From: Paracoccaceae bacterium
GTDB lineage: Bacteria; Pseudomonadota; Alphaproteobacteria; Rhodobacterales; Rhodobacteraceae
Reading direction: 5' to 3'
Assembly: GCA_020629115.1 (NCBI GenBank)
Contig: JAHDDY010000005.1
Location: 1 to 50,070 of the forward strand
Length of the DNA: 50,070 nt
This document shows positions 1 to 7,964 of the stretch, piece by piece. Positions within the stretch are counted from its first letter, which is position 1, and each line of letters starts with the position of its first letter. The translations under genes were made by a program, and so were the position numbers. The notes under the pieces were generated by a model. It searched no databases. It saw only the letters and a list, made by a program, of their open reading frames with translations, and was not told the DNA's origin.

Positions 1-599
1 GTGAGCGGGGCGAGCAGGACGAGGATCTCCGATCCGGCCAGCAGCGTCTCCAGCCCGTCCGGACCGTGCAGGCAGCGCACGCCGGGGATATCCTTCGCCG
101 ACCGGCTCCAGCCGGAGACGTCGAAGCGCAGGAAGGCCAGCCTCTCGGCGGCGTCGCGGCCCAGCGCCCCGAGGCCGACGATGCCGACCGTCCGGTTCCG
201 GGACAGCGGCGGGTTGTCGGTCGACCATTCCCCACGCGCCTGACGCGCCCGGTGGCGATCCATCTCCAGATGCAGGCGCAGGACGTGGCCGCAGACGTAG
301 TCGGTCATGCCCTCCGTCAACCCGTCCTCGACCATCCGGCACAGGGGCACGCCGTCGGGCAGGGTCGGGTTGGCGAGAACCGCCTCGACCCCGGCCCAGA
401 GGTTGAGGATCGCCGCCGCCCCGGCATAGGGGGCGAGATCCTGCACCGGCCCGCTCGCCTCGTAGACGAGGATATCGACGTCCGCCGGGTCGATGGCATC
501 CGCATCGAGGGTCAGGTCCAGATCGGGGCGCAGCGCCAGCAGCCGGTCGGCCCAGGCCCGCGCCTCCGCCGGATCGCCCGCATACAATACCCGCGTCAT
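1..599 (-). CDS. 2-hydroxyacid dehydrogenase, GhrA-like (3' end outside window)
   Basis: N-terminal 199 residues of an NAD(P)H-dependent D-2-hydroxyacid dehydrogenase; the C-terminus lies beyond the left edge. The Rossmann dinucleotide-binding motif GLGALG is at residues 142-147, after a short N-terminal catalytic half containing NLWAGVE and TDYV, which resembles the glyoxylate/hydroxypyruvate reductase A branch (family length about 310). The ATG at 599 is preceded by GGGGAGG at a 5-base spacing; an in-frame GTG two codons upstream overlaps that site and is less likely. The family reduces glyoxylate or hydroxypyruvate in the cytoplasm. The substrate cannot be fixed because the catalytic Arg/Glu/His residues mostly fall in the missing part. 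Confidence 0.85.
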   Translation of the reverse strand, partial: MTRVLYAGDPAEARAWADRLLALRPDLDLTLDADAIDPADVDILVYEASGPVQDLAPYAGAAAILNLWAGVEAVLANPTLPDGVPLCRMVEDGLTEGMTDYVCGHVLRLHLEMDRHRARQARGEWSTDNPPLSRNRTVGIVGLGALGRDAAERLAFLRFDVSGWSRSAKDIPGVRCLHGPDGLETLLAGSEILVLLAPL

Positions 600-826
600 C
601 GACACCTCCCCGTCACAGTCCCGCCGCCTTGCGGCCTACCGTTACGCCAGTACAGGCACGAAAGCCCGAACGAAAGGTTTTCGCGGGGCGCGACGGATGC
701 GCGGATATCGCCCGTATGCAGATGAACGGAAGGCGTGGCACGCGGGGGGCGTTCGCGCTAGGATCAATCCGGATGGCGGTCGCGGGGGCGCCGCCATGCG
801 AACGACAGGTCGATTAAGGAAACACG

Positions 827-2392
827 ATGCTCAGAACTTCAGCCGCCAGCGTCATCGCCCTGGCCAGCGCCACGCTCTCCGCCCAGGCCCAGACCGTGTT
901 CTACGGCGAGCAGCCCGCCCCCGTCTTTCCGCCGCCCCAGTCCTTCATCGTGGAACCGCAGCCGCCCGTGCCCGGCATCGTGCCGACACAGCCGCTCTAC
1001 TACGAATCGATCCCGGCGGTTCAGCCTCCCCCCGTCGCGTACGAGGCGGACCCGGCGACGGGCGTACTGCGCCCGGTGCCCCCGCCCGACGCCCGGCCGC
1101 AGACCTTCGCCCCGGCCGAGCCGCTTCCCCGGCCCCAGGGAGGGCGCATCCTCGCCGCGCCGCCTCCGGCGCAGCCCGCGCCCGTGCAGACACCGGCCAT
1201 GGCTCCGGCTCCGGCAGAAGCCGCCCCGCCCCCGGCGCCCGAAGCCGCGTTTCCCATTCCGGCGACCGTGCCCCAGCCCGCCCCGGAACCGGCGATGACC
1301 GAATCCGAGGCCCTGCGCGACTTCTCCGACGAACTGGCGCGCATCGTGGCGCTGGGAGAACGGTACCGGGCGGCCAGCCCCGGCTTTCTCGACGATCTTC
1401 GGGCGCTCGCCGACCGCTATGCCGCCCTGCCCGTGATGCCCGATCCGCCGGCGGTCGCGGAAGCCGAGTCGTCCGACATGATCGGCCCCCCTCCCCCGCC
1501 GCCCGCCGCCGAGACGGCGGAGGCGCCCGTGGCGGTTCCGGACGGGACGCAGGAAGACGACGGCCCGCCGCCCGTGGCCGTGGCCGTGGCCGAGCCGGCG
1601 GAAGAGGAGGACACGCGGACCGCTCTCCTCGTCGAGGAGCCTGCTCCCGAACCCGAACCGGCATCCGAACCCGCCATGGCGGTCGATCCGGTCCCCGAAC
1701 CCGAAGGCGAGCCGCAGGCGCTGCCCCAGGCCCTGCCCCCGACATCCGCCGCCCTCGTCTACCTGCGCGACGACTTCGCCGACGGCGACTATCTCGCCAA
1801 CCCGGCCTGGACCGTGCGGCAGGGTCAGTTCACGGTCGATCCCGCCTTCGGCCTGCGCCCCGTCGCGGCCGAGAGCGTCGCGCCGGCGCAGGTCACGCCG
1901 CAGGCGCTGCTGCAATACCTCATCGGCGACGCGCGTCCCGCCGTGCCGGAGCCGACCGCCGAGAGCGGTGCGTCGCTGATCGAGGCGCAGGCGGATATCG
2001 GCAACGCCTTCTCCCTCGTCGCGACCATCACCGACCACGGCGGCGAGGGCGCGGCGCACTTCATCCTGCACCAGGGCGGCGCGAACTGGCTCGGCTACCG
2101 GCTGGAGCTGCGCGCGGGGCCGCGTCCCCTCGTCGTCCTCGCCCGGCGCGGGGCGAGCGGGTACAAGGACATCATGAAGGTCGAGGCTCCCGGCTTCACC
2201 AGCGGCACGCCGCACCAGTTGCGCTGGGCGCGCCTCGCGGACGGGCAGATGTTCGTGCTGATCGACGGACGTCCGATCATCACGGCCCGCGATACGGTGT
2301 TCCGGCAGGGCTGGTCCGGCTTCGGCTACTTCACCGCCGATGCGGACATCTCCATGCGCAACATCCGCATCACGGAGCCGGTCGAGCGGTAG
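827..2392 (+). CDS. Exported proline-rich protein with C-terminal lectin-like domain
   Basis: 521 residues, function unknown. A Sec signal peptide (about residues 1-22, ending AQAQ) is followed by roughly 270 residues rich in Pro, Ala and Glu, including PPPPPP and EPAPEPEPASEP runs. Within this low-complexity stretch sits a short helical segment at about 165-200 (SEALRDFSDELARIVALGERY). The C-terminal 210 residues start with RDDFADGDYLANPAWTV and end in alternating hydrophobic strands with FGYFTADADISMRNIRI, the pattern of a concanavalin A-like jelly-roll (LamG/DUF1080-type). AAGGA lies just before the ATG. A periplasmic or envelope-bound, perhaps glycan-binding role is inference. Monocistronic and upstream of the polyamine importer. 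Confidence 0.75.
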   Translation: MLRTSAASVIALASATLSAQAQTVFYGEQPAPVFPPPQSFIVEPQPPVPGIVPTQPLYYESIPAVQPPPVAYEADPATGVLRPVPPPDARPQTFAPAEPLPRPQGGRILAAPPPAQPAPVQTPAMAPAPAEAAPPPAPEAAFPIPATVPQPAPEPAMTESEALRDFSDELARIVALGERYRAASPGFLDDLRALADRYAALPVMPDPPAVAEAESSDMIGPPPPPPAAETAEAPVAVPDGTQEDDGPPPVAVAVAEPAEEEDTRTALLVEEPAPEPEPASEPAMAVDPVPEPEGEPQALPQALPPTSAALVYLRDDFADGDYLANPAWTVRQGQFTVDPAFGLRPVAAESVAPAQVTPQALLQYLIGDARPAVPEPTAESGASLIEAQADIGNAFSLVATITDHGGEGAAHFILHQGGANWLGYRLELRAGPRPLVVLARRGASGYKDIMKVEAPGFTSGTPHQLRWARLADGQMFVLIDGRPIITARDTVFRQGWSGFGYFTADADISMRNIRITEPVER

Positions 2393-2410
2393 GCCCGGGG
2401 ACGGCGCGGG

Positions 2411-2450
2411 GGCGGATGATGCACCGCGATAAACTACTTGTTCATCCGCC
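2411..2450. promoter_or_regulatory. Inverted repeat upstream of the transporter ATPase
   Basis: Perfect 9-bp inverted repeat: GGCGGATGA at 2411-2419 and TCATCCGCC at 2442-2450, with a 22-base AT-richer interior. It lies between the lectin-like gene and the ABC ATPase, 51 bases before the ATPase start. Only TTCG follows, so it is a poor intrinsic terminator. It could be a weak terminator for the upstream gene or an operator for the importer. Confidence 0.35.
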
Positions 2451-2501
2451 TTCGACGTGCTTGGTTGCGCCGCATTGTTCCTGAGAACGCCGGGAGAGCG
2501 C

Positions 2502-3596
2502 ATGACCGACCGCCCCTTCGTCCACTTCGACGGCGTGCAGAAGAGCTACGACGGCGAGACGCTGGTCGTGAAGAACCTGAACCTGGAGATCGCGCCGGGC
2601 GAGTTCGTGACGATGCTGGGGCCGTCGGGATCGGGCAAGACGACCTGCCTGATGATGCTCGCGGGTTTCGAGGCGGCGACCTCGGGGGAGATCTACCTCA
2701 AGGGCGAGCCGATCAACAACGTGCCGCCCCACAAGCGCAACATCGGCATGGTGTTCCAGAACTACGCCCTCTTCCCGCACATGACGGTCGCCGAGAACCT
2801 CGCCTTCCCGCTCCAGGTGCGCAAGATGCGCCGGGCGGAGGTCAAGGACAAGGTCGCCCGCGCTCTGGGCATGGTCCAGATGGACGAGTTCGGCAACCGC
2901 AAGCCCGCGCAGCTTTCGGGCGGTCAGCAGCAGCGCGTGGCCCTCGCCCGCGCGCTGGTGTTCGAACCGGAGCTGGTGCTGATGGACGAGCCGCTCGGCG
3001 CGCTCGACAAGCAGTTGCGCGAGCACATGCAGTACGAGATCAAGCACATCCACGAGCAGCTCGGCGTGACGGTGGTGTACGTGACCCACGACCAGTCCGA
3101 GGCGCTGACCATGTCCGACCGGATCGCCGTGTTCGACGACGGGGTCATCCAGCAGCTCGCCCCCCCCGCCGATCTGTACGAGCGCCCGGACAACGCCTTC
3201 GTCGCCCAGTTCATCGGCGAGAACAACCGCCTGCCGGGTACCGTGCGCGCCATCCGGGACGGCGTCGCGCGGGTGGCGCTCGACCAGGGGCCGGAGGTCG
3301 ACGCGCTGGCCGTGAATTGCGGCGACGTGAGCAACCGCACGGTCCTGTCGATCCGGCCCGAACGGGTGCAGGTCAACACCGTCGACGGACCGAACCGTCT
3401 CGACGGGCGGGTGGAGGAGCTGATCTATCTCGGCGATCACATCCGGTGCCGGATGAAGGTCTGCGGGCGCGACGATTTCATCGTGAAGGTGCCCAACTCC
3501 CCCGAACACGCCATGCTGCGCGAGGGCGAGACCTGCACCGTCGGCTGGAACACGAACGATTGCAGGGCGCTCGATCTCGCGCCAGGCACGATATAG
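2502..3596 (+). CDS. potA: Polyamine-type ABC transporter ATP-binding protein
   Basis: 364-residue ATPase that would power uptake from the cytoplasmic side of the inner membrane. Walker A GPSGSGKT is at residues 40-47, Q-loop at about 86, signature LSGGQ 138-142, Walker B LVLMDE 158-163 and H-loop His196. A C-terminal OB/TOBE domain (about 240-364) is typical of the PotA/FbpC/MalK subfamily. The start is taken at the ATG at 2502, with GGGAGAG upstream and the family N-terminus; the frame stays open 15 codons further upstream. It is followed by a binding protein and two permeases, an unusual order since the ATPase comes first but is 151 bases from the binding protein. Spermidine/putrescine specificity is inferred from similarity. 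Confidence 0.9.
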   Translation: MTDRPFVHFDGVQKSYDGETLVVKNLNLEIAPGEFVTMLGPSGSGKTTCLMMLAGFEAATSGEIYLKGEPINNVPPHKRNIGMVFQNYALFPHMTVAENLAFPLQVRKMRRAEVKDKVARALGMVQMDEFGNRKPAQLSGGQQQRVALARALVFEPELVLMDEPLGALDKQLREHMQYEIKHIHEQLGVTVVYVTHDQSEALTMSDRIAVFDDGVIQQLAPPADLYERPDNAFVAQFIGENNRLPGTVRAIRDGVARVALDQGPEVDALAVNCGDVSNRTVLSIRPERVQVNTVDGPNRLDGRVEELIYLGDHIRCRMKVCGRDDFIVKVPNSPEHAMLREGETCTVGWNTNDCRALDLAPGTI

Positions 3597-3693
3597 ACGA
3601 GGCTGCGCCGTCATGCGGGCTTGATTTCGCCACGTCCGCATGATGGCATCGCCACCGTCGATTGCAGGGCCTCGATGCCCGCAGCGTACCCAA

Positions 3694-3713
3694 GCGGAAG
3701 CGTATCGTTCCGC
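3694..3713. promoter_or_regulatory. Operator-like palindrome upstream of the binding-protein gene
   Basis: GCGGAA-N8-TTCCGC (3694-3699 and 3708-3713), a 20-bp dyad ending 34 bases before the binding-protein ATG and next to an AT-rich CACGATATAAG segment that could be a -10 region. A second dyad, TCATGCGG (3611-3618) with CCGCATGA (3636-3643), lies farther upstream. The arrangement suggests a separate regulated promoter for the binding protein inside the importer gene cluster. Confidence 0.4.
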
Positions 3714-3747
3714 ATACACGATATAAGAAACCCGGGAGAAAGACCTG

Positions 3748-4872
3748 ATGAAACTCAAGACCTTCCTCGGCGCGGCCAGCGCCGTCGCCCTGAGCGCGAG
3801 CATGGCATACGCCGACGGCCACTCGAAGAAATTCGACTTCCCCGATCTCGACGGCGAGCAGCTCACCGTCGTCTCCTGGGGCGGTGCCTACACCAAGAGC
3901 CAGGTCGAGGCCTATCACAAGCCCTTCATCGAAGGCACCGGCGCCAAGATCGTCTCCGAGGACTACAATGGCGGCCTCGCCGAGATCAAGGCGCAGGTCG
4001 AGGCCGGCAACGTGAGCTGGGACATCGTCGACGTCGAGCTGTCGGACGCCGTGCGCGCCTGCGACGAGGGCCTCGCCGAGGAGCTGGACATGTCGGCCCT
4101 GCCCGACGGCATGGACGGCACGCCCGCCATGGACGACTTCATCGCCGGGACGCTCGACGTGCCCTGCGCGGTGCCGACGATCGTCTGGTCGACCATCTTC
4201 GCCTACGACTCCAGCGAGATGGAGAACGGGCCGAAGACCATCGCCGACTTCTTCGACACCGAGGCGTTCCCCGGCAAGCGCGGTCTGCGCAAGTCGCCCA
4301 AGGCCAACCTCGAAATGGCGCTGATGGCCGACGGCGTGGCCGCCGACGAGGTCTATGACGTGCTCGGCACCGACGAGGGCGTCGACCGCGCCTTCGCCAA
4401 GCTCGACACCATCAAGGACGACGTGGTCTGGTGGGAAGCCGGCGCCCAGCCGCCGCAGCTCCTCGCGGATGGCGAGGTCGCGATGACCACCGCCTATAAC
4501 GGTCGCATCTTCAACGCCGTCGCCGCCGAGGACAAGCCGTTCAACATCGTCTGGGACGGTCAGGTCTGGGATCTGGACCTCTGGATCATCCCCAAGGGCG
4601 CCGAGAACAAGGAAGCCGCGATGGAGTTCCTGAAGTTCTCCACCTCGACCCAGGCCCTCGCGGATCAGGCGTCGTGGATCTCCTACGGCCCGACCCGCAA
4701 GTCCTCCGCCCCGCTCGTCGCATCCTACCACAGCAAGCCCGACCTTCAGATGGGCCCGCAGATGCCGACCGCGCCGGAGAACTTCAGCAACGCGCTCCAG
4801 AACGACTTCGAGTTCTGGGCCGACAACCAGGACGAGCTGAACGAGCGCTTCAACGCGTGGCTCGCCAACTGA
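3748..4872 (+). CDS. potD: Polyamine-type ABC transporter periplasmic binding protein
   Basis: 374 residues with a signal peptide (residues 1-22, cleavage after AYA). The mature protein has the PotD/PotF fold signature: LTVVSWGGAYTKSQ near its start, an acidic ligand-pocket region (SWDIVDVELSDA), VWWEAGAQPPQLLADGEV and DLWIIPKGAENKEAAMEFLKF. It captures substrate in the periplasm for the two downstream permeases. GGGAGAAAG precedes the ATG. The closest functional group is putrescine/spermidine binding, but ligand choice cannot be read from sequence alone. Confidence 0.88.
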   Translation: MKLKTFLGAASAVALSASMAYADGHSKKFDFPDLDGEQLTVVSWGGAYTKSQVEAYHKPFIEGTGAKIVSEDYNGGLAEIKAQVEAGNVSWDIVDVELSDAVRACDEGLAEELDMSALPDGMDGTPAMDDFIAGTLDVPCAVPTIVWSTIFAYDSSEMENGPKTIADFFDTEAFPGKRGLRKSPKANLEMALMADGVAADEVYDVLGTDEGVDRAFAKLDTIKDDVVWWEAGAQPPQLLADGEVAMTTAYNGRIFNAVAAEDKPFNIVWDGQVWDLDLWIIPKGAENKEAAMEFLKFSTSTQALADQASWISYGPTRKSSAPLVASYHSKPDLQMGPQMPTAPENFSNALQNDFEFWADNQDELNERFNAWLAN

Positions 4873-4875
4873 CCA

Positions 4876-5076
4876 TTCAGGCGCGTCGCGCCTGAAACGT
4901 CACCCCGGGGCGTGGCGCTCAGCGCTCGACCCGGGGACCCGATCCGCCGGGCGCGCTCCATGCAGCGCGCCCGGCACTCTCAAGACCCGCGCTCCGTACC
5001 CGCCGCCGCGCGGGGCCTACGGGGCCGTTTCGAACAGATCGCCTCGCCCGAGAGGCTCCGGCTCGGGGGCCGGAGC
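4876..5076 (+). promoter_or_regulatory. Multi-hairpin spacer between binding protein and permease
   Basis: The 220 bases between the binding-protein stop and the permease start hold a series of strong hairpins. TTCAGGCG/CGCCTGAA (4876-4896, loop 5). CCCCGGG/CCCGGGG (4903-4936). A 12-bp stem GCCGGGCGCGCT/AGCGCGCCCGGC (4946-4957 and 4964-4975, loop 6). GCTCCGGC/GCCGGAGC (5055-5076, loop 6), which competes with CCCGAG/CTCGGG (5047-5067). None has a U-tract. Known ABC operons use such stems to protect the upstream binding-protein mRNA and lower permease expression; that role here is inference. The alternative 3' pair could also act as a switch. Confidence 0.6.
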
Positions 5077-5092
5077 AGGAGAATGACCCTCC

Positions 5093-6385
5093 ATGACCGA
5101 CGCCTCCTACCATACGGCCCCGATCCCCGGCTCGCCGACGGATGCGCGCGGCGCTCTGCTCGCCGCCGATGGCACGCCGCTCAAGGCCAAGCTGCGCGAA
5201 TCGATGCGGACCAGCCGCCGCCGCGCCTTCATGCTGGTGCTGCCGCTCCTGCTCTTCGTGCTGGCCAGCTTCGTCGTTCCCATCCTGATGCTGCTCTGGC
5301 AAGGCGTCTACAACTCGACCTACGCCACCGACATGCCGCGCAGTGCCCCCATCGCGCGGGCATGGGACGGCACGTCCCCGCCGACCGAGGCGATGGCCGA
5401 GGCCATGGTGCTCGACCTGCGCGACGCGCGCGAAGCCAAGACAATCGGCAAGGTCGCGACCCGGGTGAACCGCGAGCTGTCCGGCACGCGCTCGCTCTTC
5501 ACAAAATCCGCCCGCCGCGCCGCCCGCATGGAGGCGCCCTTTCTCGACGCGCTCGTCGACGTGGACGAGGACTGGGGCAAGGTCGAGACCTGGGGCGCCA
5601 TCAAGATCGCCGCCACCAGCCTCACCCCCGCCTTCTACGCCGCCGCCGTCGATGCGAAGTACACCGCCACCGGCGACTTCGAGATGCGCGACGAGGAGCG
5701 GCAGATCCACGTCAGCCTGTTCTGGAAGACCATCTGGGTCTCGGGCGCGGTGATGCTGGCCTGCCTGCTGCTCGGCTACCCCATCGCCTACCTGCTCGCG
5801 CATCTGCCGATGCGCACGTCGAACCTCTTGATGATCCTGGTCCTCCTGCCCTTCTGGACCTCGCTACTCGTGCGCACGACCGCCTGGATCGCCATGCTTC
5901 AGAGCCAGGGTGTGCTGAACGACATCTTCGTCTTCCTCGGCGTCACCGGCGACGATCAGCGGTTCTCGCTCATCTACAACATGACCGGTACGCTCATCGC
6001 GATGACGCATATCCTGCTGCCGTTCATGATCCTGCCGATCTACTCCGTCATGCGCGCCATCCCGCCGAGCCACGTGCGCGCGGCCAAGTCGCTGGGCGCG
6101 ACGAACTGGACGGCGTTCTGGCGCGTCTACTTCCCCGCGACGATCCCGGGCATCGGGGCGGGCGGGCTGCTCGTCTTCATCCTGTCGATCGGGTACTACA
6201 TCACCCCCGCGCTGGTGGGCGGTCAGGACGGTCAGCTCATCTCGAACTTCATCGCCTTCCACATGCAACGCTCGCTCAACTGGTCGCTCGCGGCGGCTCT
6301 GGGCGGCATCCTGCTGGTGATCGTGCTCGTCCTATACTGGCTCTACGACCGGATCGTGGGCATCGACAACATGAAGCTGGGCTAA
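5093..6385 (+). CDS. potB: Polyamine-type ABC transporter permease (PotB-like)
   Basis: 430-residue inner-membrane permease, longer than the usual 280-300. TM1 is at about residues 45-70, followed by an insertion of about 135 mostly charged residues (75-210) before the remaining five or so TM segments start at about 215. The EAA loop that docks on the ATPase is visible as RAAKSLGATNWTAFWRVYFP near 325-345. The start is the ATG at 5093; an ATG at 5083 is out of frame, and AGGAG lies 11 bases upstream. The following permease starts 3 bases after the stop, so they should be cotranslated as a heterodimer. The large periplasmic-side insertion is seen in some alphaproteobacterial PotB homologues. 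Confidence 0.88.
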   Translation: MTDASYHTAPIPGSPTDARGALLAADGTPLKAKLRESMRTSRRRAFMLVLPLLLFVLASFVVPILMLLWQGVYNSTYATDMPRSAPIARAWDGTSPPTEAMAEAMVLDLRDAREAKTIGKVATRVNRELSGTRSLFTKSARRAARMEAPFLDALVDVDEDWGKVETWGAIKIAATSLTPAFYAAAVDAKYTATGDFEMRDEERQIHVSLFWKTIWVSGAVMLACLLLGYPIAYLLAHLPMRTSNLLMILVLLPFWTSLLVRTTAWIAMLQSQGVLNDIFVFLGVTGDDQRFSLIYNMTGTLIAMTHILLPFMILPIYSVMRAIPPSHVRAAKSLGATNWTAFWRVYFPATIPGIGAGGLLVFILSIGYYITPALVGGQDGQLISNFIAFHMQRSLNWSLAAALGGILLVIVLVLYWLYDRIVGIDNMKLG

Positions 6386-6388
6386 GCC

Positions 6389-7354
6389 ATGGACCTGCCT
6401 CCCTACGCCACGCTGGGCCAGAAGATCTGGCATTACGCGTTCTACGCGATCTGCGGCCTGATCTTCCTGTTCCTCATCACGCCCATCCTCGTGATCGCGC
6501 CGCTCAGCTTCAACGCGACCCCGTATTTCAGCTTCACCGAAGGCATGCTCGCCTTCGACGGCGAGGCGTATTCGACCCGCTGGTACCGCGACATCTTCAC
6601 CAACGGGATGGCGAACCCCGATCGGCCGACGAGCTGGCCGCTGTTCTGGGAATGGCTGTGGATGGGTCTCAGCCCCTTCCACACCGCGCCGGAGAGCTTC
6701 TACACCGATACGTGGGAGAACGCGCAATGGGTGCGGGCGATGAAGAACAGCTTCTTCATCGGCTTCTTCGCCACCCTCATCGCTACCGCGCTCGGCACGC
6801 TGGCCGCCATCGGCCTGTCGCGGGCCGAGATGCCTTATCGCGGCGCGATCATGTCGCTGCTGATATCGCCCTTGATCGTGCCCCTGGTCATCACCGCCGC
6901 GGGGATGTTCTACTTCTACAGCCAGGTGGGCCTGTCCCAGACCTATCTCGGCGTCATCCTCGCCCATGCGGCGCTCGGCACGCCCTTCGTCATCATCACG
7001 GTGACCGCGACGCTGGTGGGCTTCGACAAGTCGCTGGTGCGGGCGGGGGCGTCGATGGGGGCCGGACCGGCCAAGACGTTCTGGAAGATCCAGATGCCGC
7101 TCATCCTGCCCGGCGTCGTTTCGGGCGGCCTGTTCGCCTTCATCACGTCCTTCGACGAGGTGGTCGCGGTCCTCTTCCTCGCCGGGCCGGAGCACCGGAC
7201 GATCCCGCGCCAGATGTATTCCGGCATCCGCGAACAGATCTCCCCGACGATCCTCGCCGTGGCGACCATCCTCGTCATCATCTCGATCTGCCTGCTGGTG
7301 ACGATGGAAATGCTGCGTCGACGGGGGGAGAAGCTGCGCGGTATCAAGACGTAA
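6389..7354 (+). CDS. potC: Polyamine-type ABC transporter permease (PotC-like)
   Basis: 321-residue second permease. It has six predicted TM segments (TM1 about residues 17-40) with an insertion between TM1 and TM2, and an EAA motif visible as VRAGASMGAGPAKTFWKIQMP (about 212-232). The start lies 3 bases after the upstream permease stop with no clear Shine-Dalgarno, consistent with translational coupling. Pairs with the upstream permease to form the channel of the importer. Confidence 0.88.
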   Translation: MDLPPYATLGQKIWHYAFYAICGLIFLFLITPILVIAPLSFNATPYFSFTEGMLAFDGEAYSTRWYRDIFTNGMANPDRPTSWPLFWEWLWMGLSPFHTAPESFYTDTWENAQWVRAMKNSFFIGFFATLIATALGTLAAIGLSRAEMPYRGAIMSLLISPLIVPLVITAAGMFYFYSQVGLSQTYLGVILAHAALGTPFVIITVTATLVGFDKSLVRAGASMGAGPAKTFWKIQMPLILPGVVSGGLFAFITSFDEVVAVLFLAGPEHRTIPRQMYSGIREQISPTILAVATILVIISICLLVTMEMLRRRGEKLRGIKT

Positions 7355-7357
7355 CGC

Positions 7358-7380
7358 TTAGCCGTTGTCACTGCGGCTAA
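7358..7380 (+). terminator. Hairpin after the importer genes
   Basis: TTAGCCG (7358-7364) and CGGCTAA (7374-7380) form a perfect 7-bp stem four bases after the permease stop. There is no U-run (ACTGTGCC follows), so it would be a weak terminator or a 3'-end stabilising stem. Confidence 0.4.
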
Positions 7381-7421
7381 ACTGTGCCATTCTGGGCGAA
7401 ACCGTTACCCAGGATGTTGTC

Positions 7422-7586
7422 ATGACCCGTTTTCTCGCTTTCGCCTGTCTTCTCTCCGCATTGGCCGCCTGCAACACCGTCAAGGGCGTCGGGCAGGACC
7501 TCAGCGCGGGCGGGGCCGCCATTTCGAGCGCCGCCGCGAATCCCCGGTGGCATACGCATCCCGACGGGGTCCGGCATTATCACTGA
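7422..7586 (+). CDS. Entericidin-type small lipoprotein with His-rich tail
   Basis: 54 residues. Signal peptide and lipobox (LAAC, Cys about residue 15) are followed by the entericidin A/B core NTVKGVGQDLSAGGAAI. Entericidins are tiny envelope lipoproteins of poorly understood function, linked in E. coli to a toxin/antidote pair and stress lysis. The C-terminus departs from the family: instead of an acidic ending it finishes with HTHPDGVRHYH, four His in the last eleven residues. AGGA sits 7 bases before the ATG. No second entericidin gene is adjacent. Confidence 0.8.
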   Translation: MTRFLAFACLLSALAACNTVKGVGQDLSAGGAAISSAAANPRWHTHPDGVRHYH

Positions 7587-7647
7587 CGTCAGATTCACGA
7601 CGAAGCCTGTTGCCCCGCCCGCCCCGATCGGCTAATCCCCTACCGAC

Positions 7648-7724
<77 letters not shown>

Positions 7725-7964
7725 GACTCTCCTGCACCATCGCTCGGCTTCGCTCTCTATTTGAGTGCGATGGTGCGTTCGAAGGGAGATCCTTCTCGGT
7801 ACACCATTTCCCGTTTACTCCCCGAGTATCTTCTAGGTCTTGCGCGACAGATTTGATCCGAGGCGGAAACCGGCTTTCGGCATACCATGTTCGCCGCGTT
7901 GCGCGTATACAGGCGAGGCCTCTTCGAAACGGCCCCCTTCGCCCATCCGCTGCATCAGACCACC
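7725..7964. other. Noncoding region after tRNA-Arg with a long-armed hairpin
   Basis: Contains GCACCATCGC (7734-7743) and GCGATGGTGC (7767-7776), a perfect 10-bp inverted repeat with a 23-base interior, beginning 10 bases after the tRNA. There is no U-tract. The stretch 7795-7880 is less GC-rich than its surroundings. A tRNA 3' end is a common integration site, but I find no integrase or duplicated tRNA end here. Confidence 0.4.

Noticed and set aside
493-2484. Long plus-strand open frame of 663 codons
   Set aside because: Arg/Ala/Gly-rich shadow of the lectin-like exported gene in a different frame; no domain, and GC-rich DNA makes such frames common.
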